Part shown: one piece after another, positions 13,097 to 20,699 of the stretch | Layout: every line of letters starts with the position of its first letter | How positions within the stretch are numbered: position 1 is the stretch's first letter | Source of the DNA: an uncultured Clostridia bacterium | GTDB lineage: Bacteria; Bacillota; Clostridia; Christensenellales; Aristaeellaceae | Assembly (NCBI GenBank): GCA_946409855.1 | Contig: CAMJXZ010000014.1 | Location: 1-20,699, forward strand | Direction: 5' to 3' | DNA length: 20,699 nt | Notes under the pieces: model-generated | Told to the model about the DNA's origin: nothing | The model's input: the letters and a program-made list of their open reading frames with translations, nothing else | Database searches by the model: none | Made by a program: the position numbers and the translations under genes

Positions 13097-14494
13097 TCAG
13101 TTTTCCTTTAATTCCTTGTAGGTGCGCAGGATCACGATCAGGGATAGGATGAAGGTGAGGATATCCGCCGCCGGGAAGGAATACAGAATGCCGTTCAGGG
13201 CGAACGCCAGGGGCAAAAGGATGGGCAGGAACACGCCAAAGATGATCTCGCGCACCAAGGACAGGATCATGCTTTCCTTTGCCTTGCCCAAAGCCTGGAG
13301 GAAAATGAAGGTGCCCTTGTTCACCATGGCCAGCGGCATCATGCACAGATAGATGCGGAAGGAGCGGATGGCGAACCGGGTATAATATTCGCTCTCGTTG
13401 GCCGCGCCGAAAATATTGATGAGTCCCTGAGGAAATACTTCCACGATAAACAGGGCTGCGAAGCCCACGATGGCCTCCGCCGCCAGCAGATAGGTAAACA
13501 GCGTTTTGACGCGGTCTTTCCTCCGGGCCCCGATGTTGTAGCCCACCACGGGGATGCAGCCGGCGGACAGGCCCACGGAAATGGAAATGGCGATCTGGAA
13601 GAACTTCATCACAATGCCCAGCACCGCCAGGGGGATCTGGGTGTACTGTGGCTGGCCGAACACCGGGTCCAGCGCGCCCCACTTGGCGGTGGAATTCTGC
13701 ACGGCGGCCATGGAGACCACCAGGCTGGCCTGGCTTAAAAAGCTGGTGATGCCCAGGGGGATATACCGCTTCATCAGATCCGGGAACATGCCAAAGCTGC
13801 TCTTTTCCAGCTTCACGGCCTTCATGTGGCACAGATACCAGATGGCCAGCACGGCGGTGAGCACCTGGCCCAGCACCGTGGCAATGGCCGCGCCCGTCAT
13901 GCCCATATGCAGGGGATAAATGAACAGCCAATCCAGAAAAATGTTGGTGACAGCCCCGGCCACGGTAGAGATCATGGCAAAGCGCGGGCTGCCGTCGGAG
14001 CGGATGATGGGGTTCATGGCCTGGCCGAACATGTAGAAGGGCATGCCCAGGGTGATCCAGAAGAAATATTCTTTGGCCAGCTTGAAGGTTTCATCATTGA
14101 CCCGGCCGCCGAACAGCGTCAGGATGGGTTCGGAAAGCAGCAGATAAAGAACAGTCACGATGACGCTGCTGCAGATGGTCAGTACCACGGCGTTACCGAT
14201 GGTTTTGTGAGCGTCCTGCTGGTTTTTGCGGCCCAGCAGAATGCTCACGAAGGCGCAAGCCCCGTCGCCGATCATGACCGCGATGGCCAGGGCCAGCACC
14301 GTCATGGGGAACACAGTGGTGTTGGCGGCGTTGCCGAAGGAGCCCAGGTAATCGGCGTTGGCGATGTAGATCTGGTCCACGATGTTGTACAGAGCCGCCA
14401 CCACAAGGGAAATGATACAGGGGATAGCGTACTTACGCATCAATTTGCCGGGCTTTTCCCTCACCAGGAATTCATTGGAACGAAGTTCAGACAT
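13097..14494 (-). CDS. MATE-family multidrug/toxin exporter (proximal copy)
   Basis: A MATE transporter of about 465 residues with 12 predicted membrane helices: helix 1 reads RKYAIPCIISLVVAALYNIVDQIYIAN, and the second half begins near YIPLGITSFLSQASLVVSMAA. It is clearly divergent from the adjacent MATE protein rather than a recent duplicate. A longer reading frame begins at 14521, but the ATG at 14494 has GGGAGG 7 nt upstream and is preferred. Upstream lies a leader with a 12-bp-arm inverted repeat and a promoter with a palindrome in its spacer, so the pair is probably regulated. Two non-identical MATE genes with a 1-bp gap suggest co-expression for related substrates. Confidence 0.93.
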   Translation of the reverse strand: MSELRSNEFLVREKPGKLMRKYAIPCIISLVVAALYNIVDQIYIANADYLGSFGNAANTTVFPMTVLALAIAVMIGDGACAFVSILLGRKNQQDAHKTIGNAVVLTICSSVIVTVLYLLLSEPILTLFGGRVNDETFKLAKEYFFWITLGMPFYMFGQAMNPIIRSDGSPRFAMISTVAGAVTNIFLDWLFIYPLHMGMTGAAIATVLGQVLTAVLAIWYLCHMKAVKLEKSSFGMFPDLMKRYIPLGITSFLSQASLVVSMAAVQNSTAKWGALDPVFGQPQYTQIPLAVLGIVMKFFQIAISISVGLSAGCIPVVGYNIGARRKDRVKTLFTYLLAAEAIVGFAALFIVEVFPQGLINIFGAANESEYYTRFAIRSFRIYLCMMPLAMVNKGTFIFLQALGKAKESMILSLVREIIFGVFLPILLPLAFALNGILYSFPAADILTFILSLIVILRTYKELKEN

Positions 14495-14522
14495 GGTTGT
14501 TTCCTCCCTTTTCATAAACAAA

Positions 14523-14566
14523 CATGCGAATCACCGCCGTATCGTATCTGCGCAGTGACTCGCATG
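14523..14566 (-). promoter_or_regulatory. Long hairpin in the leader of the MATE pair
   Basis: The arms CATGCGAATCAC (14523-14534) and GTGACTCGCATG (14555-14566) match at 11 of 12 positions, and the mismatch can form a G-U pair in RNA. The hairpin ends about 29 nt before the MATE start codon. GATAC is repeated in and beside it. No U-run follows, so it is not an intrinsic terminator. It may be an operator or an RNA element controlling translation. Confidence 0.55.
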
Positions 14567-14601
14567 TATCGTGTCAAGGGATTTGCTATGCTGTTGGTTC
14601 T

Positions 14602-14630
14602 ATTATAGAGCAAGCCGTCGGCTTTGCCCA
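14602..14630 (-). promoter_or_regulatory. Promoter of the MATE pair with spacer palindrome
   Basis: A perfect -10 TATAAT (14607-14602) lies 17 bp from a weak -35 TGGGCA (14630-14625). The spacer contains the palindrome AAGCCG-N-CGGCTT (14612-14624). A palindrome between -35 and -10 is where MerR- and TetR-type regulators often bind. The match to the -10 and the position before the MATE leader support the call; no regulator gene is nearby. Confidence 0.55.
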
Positions 14631-14670
14631 TGGAGCTTCCGGAAAATTATCGGCTTTTTCTTGCAGTTTC

Positions 14671-15138
14671 TCATGATTTGCCGCAAATTCGCTTGGCAAT
14701 GCGGATGGCGGGCCGCTGGGTGAGGAGGCTCACGATGAAGCAGGAAATCCACACCGGGCCGATCATTTCCAGGAAGCCGCCCGGAATGGAGCTGAGGGGC
14801 AAGCCGCCCAGCAGGCAGGCCGTAAACCAATGCATCACTGCGGTCATGATCACACAGAAAATGGTATTGACCACCAGGTTCACCAGAATATCAAAAGCCC
14901 AAGTACCTTTTTTCGTCCCGCACTTTTCCGCGAAGGCAAAGCCCCATGGTTCCGTTGGAATGAAAAATGCAATCAGGAAAGCGATGAAATAGGAAAAACA
15001 GAAGCTGACGGCCATGCTGCCCCATTCAAAATGCTGCATGTGGCCATGCAGAATATTGACCCATTGGGCCACGAAGCTCATGGTGAGCGACACTGGCAGA
15101 TTCATCAGCAGGGATTTGACGATTTTGAACTTGTTCAT
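14671..15138 (-). CDS. Small integral membrane protein of unknown function, four helices
   Basis: A 155-residue protein with four hydrophobic segments. The two halves look alike in layout: helix, polar link, helix, then a short basic or polar end. Examples are LMNLPVSLTMSFVAQ with FCFSYFIAFLIAFFIPTEP, and NTIFCVIMTAVMHWFTACLL with WISCFIVSLLTQRP. The pattern resembles a duplicated DUF2798-like unit, but that is a tentative family call. The preferred ATG at 15138 has GGAGG 5 nt upstream; a longer frame from 15171 lacks a ribosome site. It is the last gene of the group that begins with the peptide ABC transporter, 68 bp after another small membrane protein. No function is proposed. Confidence 0.75.
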   Translation of the reverse strand: MNKFKIVKSLLMNLPVSLTMSFVAQWVNILHGHMQHFEWGSMAVSFCFSYFIAFLIAFFIPTEPWGFAFAEKCGTKKGTWAFDILVNLVVNTIFCVIMTAVMHWFTACLLGGLPLSSIPGGFLEMIGPVWISCFIVSLLTQRPAIRIAKRICGKS

Positions 15139-15206
15139 GGGATCCTCCATCCGCAAGATGTCTTCGATCATTCTACAACGATCTGTGGGAACGGAAGGTC
15201 AGCACA

Positions 15207-15683
15207 TCACTCGTGTGCTGTCATGCTGTGCGTGGGAATGCGGTCATAACGCCGCAAAAGCAGGAAGGAGCAGGCAAAGCTCAGGGCAAAGCCCAGCAGG
15301 ATCGCCAGATCCAGGATGCCGCTGAAAGACTGAAAGCAGGATACGACGCCTGCCGCGAAGGCCACGGCCATCAGCGCCATGTGGCATTGAGCGGACCAGC
15401 GCACCATGTTGTGAATGCTGTCAAAGCCGCGCTTGTCCAGCATGCTTTTCGCAATCCGGAAGCGCGCCGCGCCTATGACCTCCATCATCAGGGCGATCAG
15501 CGCCGCCGTGGCCGCGAAGCTGACCCAGTTATGCCGGGTGACGCCGGTGGCAATCACGCCGCAGGCGATGGACATCGCGGCGTTCAGCAGGCTCAGCGCA
15601 AGAAAGGTATTTTTCTCCCGCCTGAGCGCCTGCTCCGGCATGTCCCAGCCGTACAGCTTGGTATCCACCATAAAACGCGGCAT
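15207..15683 (-). CDS. Small membrane protein of unknown function
   Basis: A 158-residue protein with about four predicted membrane helices (LALSLLNAAMSIACGVIA, FAATAALIALMMEVIGAA, MALMAVAFAAGVVSC, LAILLGFALSFACSFLLL) and a charged N-terminus beginning MPRFMVDTKLYGWDMPEQ. A longer reading frame extends upstream into the amidohydrolase gene, but the ATG at 15683 follows GGGGGAAAGGG and avoids that overlap, so it is preferred. It starts 17 bp after the amidohydrolase stop and is probably in the same operon. I do not recognise the family. Its position with a hydrolase pair and a transporter suggests a membrane partner for that pathway, but this is only context. Confidence 0.72.
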   Translation of the reverse strand: MPRFMVDTKLYGWDMPEQALRREKNTFLALSLLNAAMSIACGVIATGVTRHNWVSFAATAALIALMMEVIGAARFRIAKSMLDKRGFDSIHNMVRWSAQCHMALMAVAFAAGVVSCFQSFSGILDLAILLGFALSFACSFLLLRRYDRIPTHSMTAHE

Positions 15684-15700
15684 GACCCTTTCCCCCTTTT

Positions 15701-16744
15701 TTACAGATGGTACAGCCGTTCGGCGTTGCCGTGCAGGATCAATTCTTTTTCCTCTTCCGTGATGTCCAGCCCGCGCACAAAGTCCGCGCCCTCCAGCAGC
15801 CACACGGGCCGCACGGGGTAGCTGGTGCCAAACAGGATATGATCGGCCCCCAGGGCTTTTACCGCGCATTCCAGCTGCGCCTTGCCCCAGGGCTGGGCGT
15901 GGCTCATCTCGAAAAACACGTTGTTTTTCAGCTGCTCCACCACCAGCTCGTTGTCATCCTTGAACCGGCTGACGGCTTCCTGCACCTTGGGCTTCCTGGG
16001 GAACCACAGGCTGGTGAAGGCGAAAAACCCGCCGCCCAGCATGGAATGTACCAATTTTATGTTGGGATACCTGGTAAAGAACCCGCTGAACAGCTCCCGG
16101 CCGACGGCGGTGGCCTGATCCACGCAGCGGCCGTAGCTTCGGCGCAGGTTGGTGTAGGCCGTCAGGCTGTCGTACTGCACGGGCAGGGGCGTATGATGTA
16201 CATAGCAGGTGACGCCGCGCTCGTTGAGGTACGCGAAGAAAGGCGCGAAGGCTTCGTTGTCCAGGTACAGATCGCCGTAATGAGCGGAAAGCTGCAGGCC
16301 GCCGAAATGAAGCTCGTCCAGGCAGCGGTCGATCTCCCGGAATACGGCGGGCGTTCCCCGGGGCGGCACCACGCCCAGGGCGGCCATGCGGCCGTTGGAC
16401 TTTTTGACGTGCTCCGCCATGCCGTCGTTGAACATGCGGCACATATCCAGGCTCATCCATTCCTGCTGGCAGGAAAGCTTCAAAACCGCCTTGTCGATCC
16501 CGGCTTTGTCCATATCGCCAAGCTGCTTTTCCAGCATGTAATCACCCTGCACATAGTTCAGGTTTTCGCTGCCCACGGGCTTTTCGATCACGTACTGCCG
16601 GATGCCGGTTTCGGGGTTGGTTTTCAAATATCCCCTGATGCCGTATTGCACGGGTATCTCGGACAGGAATTTTTCAGCGGATTCTTCGTTGGTAAACAGT
16701 TCTTCCGGGAACCAATACAGGTTGGCGTCGATCACTTTGTTCAT
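15701..16744 (-). CDS. COG2159-type amidohydrolase with altered metal-binding residues
   Basis: This 347-residue protein has the TIM-barrel layout of the amidohydrolase-2 (ACMSD-like) family: an N-terminal VIDANLYWFPEEL, internal YVHHTPLP and VHSMLGGGFF, and a C-terminal ILFGTSYPVRPVWLLEG. Members normally begin with a D-x-H-x-H pair and carry an Asp in FGTDYP; together these bind the metal. Here the histidines are replaced (DANLY) and the Asp is Ser (GTSYP), although the barrel-interior His residues remain. It may be metal-free, use another mechanism or have lost activity. The ATG at 16744 has GAGGGTG upstream; the frame also opens five codons earlier. It follows the MBL-fold hydrolase gene with a short overlap or gap, so the two probably act in one pathway. 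Confidence 0.85.
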   Translation of the reverse strand: MNKVIDANLYWFPEELFTNEESAEKFLSEIPVQYGIRGYLKTNPETGIRQYVIEKPVGSENLNYVQGDYMLEKQLGDMDKAGIDKAVLKLSCQQEWMSLDMCRMFNDGMAEHVKKSNGRMAALGVVPPRGTPAVFREIDRCLDELHFGGLQLSAHYGDLYLDNEAFAPFFAYLNERGVTCYVHHTPLPVQYDSLTAYTNLRRSYGRCVDQATAVGRELFSGFFTRYPNIKLVHSMLGGGFFAFTSLWFPRKPKVQEAVSRFKDDNELVVEQLKNNVFFEMSHAQPWGKAQLECAVKALGADHILFGTSYPVRPVWLLEGADFVRGLDITEEEKELILHGNAERLYHL

Positions 16745-16755
16745 GATACGCACCC

Positions 16756-17718
16756 TCACTTCGCTTGATTATCGAAAATCTTGTTGATATCGTACACGAT
16801 GGCCGAAGGCGCTTCGCCGTAGACGCGCTTGGTATTTTGCTGCTTTTCGTTCCAGCGCAGGTCCTTCATGGCGCCGTCGCTGCCCTTCTTCTGATGCTTT
16901 GGGCCGTCGCCGGGATGGGGGAGACGGCGCTTCCAGATGATATGGCCTTCTTCATCCGTTTGCTGCCAGTTGTTGAAGGGCGGATCCTCCCGGGGCAGGC
17001 CCTCCGCGCCGTTCAGCACAGCCTTGCAGTTGTCATACACCTTTTGCACGATATCCGGATCGGCCTGTCCCGGACCGCCCCATACAGAGTCATATTCGCT
17101 GCGGTGCGGCAGCAGCTTTTCGCTGAGTCGGGCCCAGTTTTCCACGGTGGTGTTGATGGGTTTGCCGAAGGGCATGCCGTATTCGTCTCCGGTGAAGAGC
17201 AGGCGGCCCTGTTTGTCCAGCAGCACGATGCTGCCCACGGCGTGATCGGGCATCTTGAACACCAGCAGATCGCGGCCCTTCAGGGGGATGGTGTCGCCGT
17301 CCTCCACGATCTGCACTTCATAGTTACGGGGGAAGCTGATGCCCTCGAAGCTGGGGAAGGGCTGCGTCGCCAGGGGCACAGATTCCGCCGCCATGTACGT
17401 CAGATCGAAATAGCCGTCGTTGGCGGTGTGATCGAAATGATGATGTGTGTTGACGATACGGGGAACGTCCTGGCCGATCAGATTTTTGCAGTACTCCCGG
17501 ATGTTTCCTGCGCCGTAGCCGCTGTCGATCAGGATAGCGTCGCCCTCTTCGCCCTCCAGCAGGTAGGAATAATCCCCGTCGGAGAGAATTTGCCACGTTT
17601 TGCGCGCAATCTCCTTTACCCGGTAATAGGGTTCGCTCATGGGCGTGCGGCTGCCATCCTCATCTTCCAGCAAAATGCTGCTCTTGCAGGAAAAATCAAA
17701 CCATTTTTTCTCGCTCAT
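16756..17718 (-). CDS. MBL-fold metallo-hydrolase
   Basis: This 320-residue protein has the metallo-beta-lactamase fold. The zinc motif HHHFDH (HxHxDH) lies in IVNTHHHFDHTANDGYFD, with later ligands in MPDHAVGSIVLL and FTGDEYGMPFG. The N-terminal part (YSYLLEGEEGDAILIDSGYGAGN) is typical of the family. The C-terminal about 90 residues are polar and extend beyond the core. MBL enzymes hydrolyse lactones, thioesters, phosphoesters and other bonds, and the substrate cannot be read here. The start has AAAGGA about 8 nt upstream. It sits between the OppF gene (57-bp gap) and the amidohydrolase, so it may process a compound imported by the transporter. Confidence 0.9.
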   Translation of the reverse strand: MSEKKWFDFSCKSSILLEDEDGSRTPMSEPYYRVKEIARKTWQILSDGDYSYLLEGEEGDAILIDSGYGAGNIREYCKNLIGQDVPRIVNTHHHFDHTANDGYFDLTYMAAESVPLATQPFPSFEGISFPRNYEVQIVEDGDTIPLKGRDLLVFKMPDHAVGSIVLLDKQGRLLFTGDEYGMPFGKPINTTVENWARLSEKLLPHRSEYDSVWGGPGQADPDIVQKVYDNCKAVLNGAEGLPREDPPFNNWQQTDEEGHIIWKRRLPHPGDGPKHQKKGSDGAMKDLRWNEKQQNTKRVYGEAPSAIVYDINKIFDNQAK

Positions 17719-17775
17719 GGTCCTGTCCTTTCTGAAATGTCCGGGCAGAGGCGGCCCCGACCCGGACCGGGCTCG

Positions 17776-18744
17776 TTACAGGATATCCTTGTTCAGCTCC
17801 CGTGCCCGGCAGCAGGAGATATAGTGATCGGGCAGGATCTCCTCCAGCTGCTGGGGCTGCCTGCATGCCTCGGCGGCATAGGGACACCGGGCGGCAAAAC
17901 GGCAGCCGGGTTTGGGGTCGACAGGGGATGTGATTTCGCCCTGGAGCTTGATGCGCTCGTGGGGATGATCGATATCGGTGCTGGGGATGGCCGACAGCAG
18001 CGCTTTGGTATAGGGATGCAGGGGCTTGATAAACAGCTCCTTGGCGGGGCTGGTTTCCACCAGCTGGCCCAGGTACATGACGCAGATATCGTCGCTGATA
18101 TGGCGCACAACACTCAGGTCATGGGTGACGAACATATAGGTCAGGCCCTGCTTTTCCTGCAGATCCTGCAAAAGGTTCAGCACCTGGGCCTGGATGGAAA
18201 CGTCCAGGGCGCTCACAGGCTCGTCGCACACGATGAAGTCCGGGTTCAGGCTGAGGGCGCGGGCGATGCCCACGCGCTGTCGGCGGCCGCCGTCCAGCTC
18301 ATGGGGATAGGCGTGGCGCAGCCGCTCGTCGATGCCCACCAGCTTCATCAGTTCATCGGTTTTCTGGTCGATTTCGGCGCGGGTCTTGTAGCGCTTGGAA
18401 AGCTTCAGGGGTTCCCGGATCACGTCCTCCACCGTCTGGCGGGGGTTCAGGGAGGAATAGGGATCCTGGAACACGATCTGCATGCGCTCGTTGATCTCGT
18501 GCATTTGATGCTTATCCACGTGGGTAATGTCCTTGCCGTCCAGGAAGATCTGGCCGTCGGTGGATTCCAACAGGTGGATAATGGTGCGGCCCAGGGTGGA
18601 TTTACCGCAGCCGGATTCGCCCACCACGCCCATGGTCTTGCCTTTTTCGATCTTGAAGGAAATGTCGTCCACGGCGTGCAGGGTGCCCTTGGGGGTGTTG
18701 AAATACTTTTTCAGGTGCCTGACCTCGATCATGGGATTTGCCAT
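17776..18744 (-). CDS. oppF: OppF/DppF-type peptide ABC transporter ATP-binding protein
   Basis: A 322-residue ATPase of the oligopeptide/nickel transporter class. It has Walker A GESGCGKST, a Q-loop in IVFQDPYSSLNPRQ, the signature LDGGRRQR (a variant of LSGGQRQR common in clostridial OppF), Walker B FIVCDEP and the H-loop in FVTHDLSVV. The C-terminal oligopeptide-type extension with conserved Cys (GCRFAARCPYAAEAC) may hold an iron-sulfur cluster, as in related proteins. It pairs with OppD, 3 bp upstream, to energise import. AAGGAGGTG lies close to the ATG at 18744, inside the end of oppD. No substrate-binding protein gene is visible, so the imported compound is unknown. Confidence 0.95.
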   Translation of the reverse strand: MANPMIEVRHLKKYFNTPKGTLHAVDDISFKIEKGKTMGVVGESGCGKSTLGRTIIHLLESTDGQIFLDGKDITHVDKHQMHEINERMQIVFQDPYSSLNPRQTVEDVIREPLKLSKRYKTRAEIDQKTDELMKLVGIDERLRHAYPHELDGGRRQRVGIARALSLNPDFIVCDEPVSALDVSIQAQVLNLLQDLQEKQGLTYMFVTHDLSVVRHISDDICVMYLGQLVETSPAKELFIKPLHPYTKALLSAIPSTDIDHPHERIKLQGEITSPVDPKPGCRFAARCPYAAEACRQPQQLEEILPDHYISCCRARELNKDIL

Positions 18745-18747
18745 TTC

Positions 18748-19746
18748 TTACACCTCCTTCGCTTTTCCGGCGGCGATCTCATTCAGACGGCAGCAGCGGC
18801 ACAGATGACCGCCGCCGATGTCTTTCAGCTCGATATGCTCCTTCCTGCATTCCTCGCCGGCATAGGGGCAGCGGGGGTGGAAGGCGCAGCCGCGGGGCAG
18901 ATCGGCGGGGTTCGGCGGCAGGCCCTCGATGGGGCTCAGGCGCTCCACGTCGCTGTTCAGATCCGGCAGGGAGCCGAACAGACCGATGGTGTAGGGATAC
19001 CGGGGATCGTGGAATATCTGTTCCCTGGTGCCGTATTCCATGATCTCGCCGGCATAGATCACGGCCACGGTGTCGCACACCTCGGCCACAATGCCCAGGT
19101 CGTGGGTGATCATGATCATGGAGGTGTTCAGTTTTCGCTTAAGGTCGTTGATCATGTCCAGCACCTGGGCCTGGATGGTCACGTCCAGGGCGGTGGTGGG
19201 TTCGTCGGCCAGGAGCAAAGTGGGGCTGCAGGCCAGGGCCATGGCGATGACCACGCGCTGCTTCATGCCTCCGGAAAACTGATGGGGATATTCATAGAAG
19301 CGCTCTCCGGGGATGCCCACCATTTCCAGCATCTTCTTGGCTTTTTCGATGGATTCCTGCCTGGAGCAATGCTCGTGGAGCTTGATGACCTCCGCGATCT
19401 GTTCGCCTACCCGCATGATGGGGTTCAGGGCGGTCATGGGGTCCTGGAAGATCATGGAGATCTCCTTGCCGCGGATCTTCTGCATGTCCGCTTCGGACAC
19501 CTTCAGCAGGTCCTTCCCCTCGAATTCGATCTCGCCGCCGGGCACGCGGGCCGGGGGCTCCGGCAGGATGCGCAGGATGGCCCGGGCGATGCTGGTTTTG
19601 CCGGCGCCGGTCTCGCCGACCAGGCCGATGGTCTTGCCCTTTTCCAGTTCAAAGGATACATGATTGACGGCGTGGATGACCTCGCCTTCGGAGGTGTATT
19701 CCACGGTCAGGTCTTTCACGGACAGCAGCACGTCTTTGTTTGCCAT
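18748..19746 (-). CDS. oppD: OppD/DppD-type peptide ABC transporter ATP-binding protein
   Basis: A 332-residue ATPase with Walker A GETGAGKTS, Q-loop MIFQDPMTALNPIMRVGEQ, signature FSGGMKQR, Walker B LLLADEPTTALD and switch His in MITHDLGIV. The GGMKQR form of the signature is typical of the OppD side, with OppF as its partner. The C-terminal oligopeptide-type extension carries conserved Cys (GCAFHPRCPYAGEEC). An AAGGAGG ribosome site lies 8 nt before the ATG at 19746, 16 bp after oppC. The minus-strand order is oppB, oppC, oppD, oppF, the usual layout. The operon also carries two hydrolases downstream, which is less usual. Confidence 0.95.
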   Translation of the reverse strand: MANKDVLLSVKDLTVEYTSEGEVIHAVNHVSFELEKGKTIGLVGETGAGKTSIARAILRILPEPPARVPGGEIEFEGKDLLKVSEADMQKIRGKEISMIFQDPMTALNPIMRVGEQIAEVIKLHEHCSRQESIEKAKKMLEMVGIPGERFYEYPHQFSGGMKQRVVIAMALACSPTLLLADEPTTALDVTIQAQVLDMINDLKRKLNTSMIMITHDLGIVAEVCDTVAVIYAGEIMEYGTREQIFHDPRYPYTIGLFGSLPDLNSDVERLSPIEGLPPNPADLPRGCAFHPRCPYAGEECRKEHIELKDIGGGHLCRCCRLNEIAAGKAKEV

Positions 19747-19762
19747 GGGAACGCCTCCTTCC

Positions 19763-20653
19763 TCAGTTCTTCAGTTTCGGGTCCATCGCGTCGCGCAGAC
19801 CGTCGCCCAGCATGTTCAGGCACAGCACCACCAGCATGATGGCCAGGCCGGGGAAGATGCACAGGTGCGGATATTTGGTGATCATGGATTTGCCTTCCGA
19901 GAGCATCGCGCCCCATTCGGGCGTCGGCGGCTGCACGCCCAGGCCGATGTAGGAAAGGGAAGCGGCCTGAAGGATGGTGTTGCCGATGCCCATGGTGACG
20001 GACACGATGACCGGCGCGATGGAATTGGGCAGGATGTGGGAAGTGATGACCCGCCACTTGGAGCAGTTGATCTTTTCGGCGGCTTCGATGTATTCCTGCT
20101 TGCGGACCGTCAGGATGGAACCGCGCAGCAGGCGCACCGTCATGGGGATGCCGCCGATGGACAGGGCCAGGATGGTGTTCCCGATACCGGAGCCCAGGGC
20201 GGCCGATATCGCGATAGAGAGCAGCATGCCCGGAATGGCCTGGATGATGTCCAGGATACGCATCACGATATTGTCGACCTTGCCGCCGTAATAGCCGACC
20301 AGCGAACCCAGCAGCACGCCGACCACGGTGGCCACGATCGTGCTCATCAGGCCCAGGAACAGGGAAGCGCGGGCGCCGTACATGATGCGGCTCAGAATAT
20401 CGCGGCCCATGCCGTCGCAGCCGAACAGGTGCTGCCAGGAGGGGAGAGCGTAGCGGTCCGCCTTGCTGGTCTTCGCGTAATTGTAAGGCGTGATCCAGGG
20501 AGAAAGGATGGCGATCACGATCAGCACGATCATAATGCTCAGTCCGATCATGGCCACCTTGTTTTTCCTAAGCCGGTGCATCACCTGGCCGAACTGGCCC
20601 TGCCGCTTGCTCCGGACGCCGACATGGTCTTTGCCGACAGCTGTTACAGACAT
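19763..20653 (-). CDS. oppC: OppC/DppC-type peptide ABC transporter permease
   Basis: A 296-residue inner-membrane permease. A basic cytoplasmic N-terminus and a first helix (VAMIGLSIMIVLIVIAIL) precede a periplasmic-side loop with the hallmark HLFGCDGMGRDILSRIMYGAR. The transmembrane core follows, with the EAA coupling loop EYIEAAEKINCSKWRVITSHILPN that contacts the ATPases. The C-terminal segment (PEWGAMLSEG) is typical of the OppC branch. The start overlaps the stop of the preceding oppB-type gene by one base (TAATG), so the two permease subunits are coupled. The length is normal. The substrate is not identifiable from the permease alone. Confidence 0.95.
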   Translation of the reverse strand: MSVTAVGKDHVGVRSKRQGQFGQVMHRLRKNKVAMIGLSIMIVLIVIAILSPWITPYNYAKTSKADRYALPSWQHLFGCDGMGRDILSRIMYGARASLFLGLMSTIVATVVGVLLGSLVGYYGGKVDNIVMRILDIIQAIPGMLLSIAISAALGSGIGNTILALSIGGIPMTVRLLRGSILTVRKQEYIEAAEKINCSKWRVITSHILPNSIAPVIVSVTMGIGNTILQAASLSYIGLGVQPPTPEWGAMLSEGKSMITKYPHLCIFPGLAIMLVVLCLNMLGDGLRDAMDPKLKN

Positions 20654-20699
20654 TATTTCTTCCCCTTTCTGCCCTCGTACTGGGCCTTGATGCGAGGAT
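20653..20699 (-). CDS. oppB: C-terminal end of an OppB/DppB-type permease (partial)
   Basis: The last 14 codons before a TAA at 20655-20653 read PRIKAQYEGRKGKK, the usual tail of OppB/DppB permeases (DPRI plus a basic end). The gene runs off the window edge. Its stop overlaps the oppC start by one base. Identity rests on the short tail and on gene order, so it is likely but not certain. Confidence 0.7.
   Translation of the reverse strand, partial: PRIKAQYEGRKGKK

Noticed and set aside
17719..17775. CCCGGTCCGGG dyad after the OppF stop as a terminator.
   Set aside because: No U-run follows, and the MBL gene starts soon after with a good ribosome site, so readthrough is expected.
18288..18300. 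The OppF signature DGGRRQR in place of SGGQRQR, as a possible inactive ATPase.
   Set aside because: This variant is common in OppF-type proteins from Clostridia and all other motifs are intact.
16765..19839. A 1024-codon open frame on the plus strand opposite oppD, oppF, the MBL gene and its flanks.
   Set aside because: It lies entirely antisense to four well-supported genes and has low-complexity His/Gly/Val-rich content. It is best explained by codon bias in the real genes.

Overview
The window most likely comes from a Clostridia-type Firmicute (Bacillota). Every intact gene has a strong AGGAGG-type Shine-Dalgarno, the genes are tightly packed in co-directional operons, the permeases and MATE pumps look clostridial, and a relic of an ICE/phage-type tyrosine integrase is present. 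All intact genes lie on the minus strand, so transcription runs from high to low coordinates. The species cannot be fixed from the sequence alone.

Region A (about 10030 down to 2) is one long sulfur operon. It opens with a good promoter (TTGACA-17-TAAGAT) overlapped by a dyad, then a roughly 290-nt leader. The leader carries a 39-codon reading frame rich in Cys and Met, a strong intrinsic terminator, and an 11-13 bp alternative pairing that would disrupt that terminator. This has the architecture of a transcription attenuator. The genes follow in this order: a MetY-like PLP sulfhydrylase; a JAMM/Mec+-like metallopeptidase; a CysO/MoaD-E1-rhodanese fusion; a family 2A (SrpI-like) encapsulin shell protein; a SufS-type cysteine desulfurase with a long low-complexity N-terminal cargo domain; a serine O-acetyltransferase (SrpH/CysE-like); a ThiS/MoaD-like carrier ending in GGGR; a ThiF/MoeB-like E1; a second JAMM peptidase; a TusA-like protein; and a rhodanese-TusA-DsrE triple fusion. 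The combination suggests a sulfur-storing protein nanocompartment. The cargo desulfurase would take sulfur from cysteine, and persulfide carriers, E1-activated thiocarboxylate carriers and MetY would move or reuse it. The encapsulin/desulfurase pair is a known system. Its pairing with two complete carrier/E1/JAMM sets behind a predicted attenuator is the most novel thing here.

Region B (about 10030-10616) has no intact gene. It holds dyads, a pair of TTCCACACA repeats and a frameshifted plus-strand remnant of a tyrosine recombinase N-terminus, which suggests the sulfur operon borders an old mobile-element scar.

Region C (10617-14630) encodes a secreted alpha/beta hydrolase with a Gly-rich linker and two adjacent MATE-family transporters. 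The MATE pair is preceded by a promoter with an operator-like palindrome in its spacer and a long leader hairpin.

Region D (14671-20699) is a second likely operon. It contains the end of an OppB-type permease, OppC, OppD and OppF, an MBL-fold hydrolase, a COG2159-type amidohydrolase whose metal-binding residues look lost, and two small membrane proteins. No substrate-binding protein (OppA) is visible, so the transported substrate is unknown.
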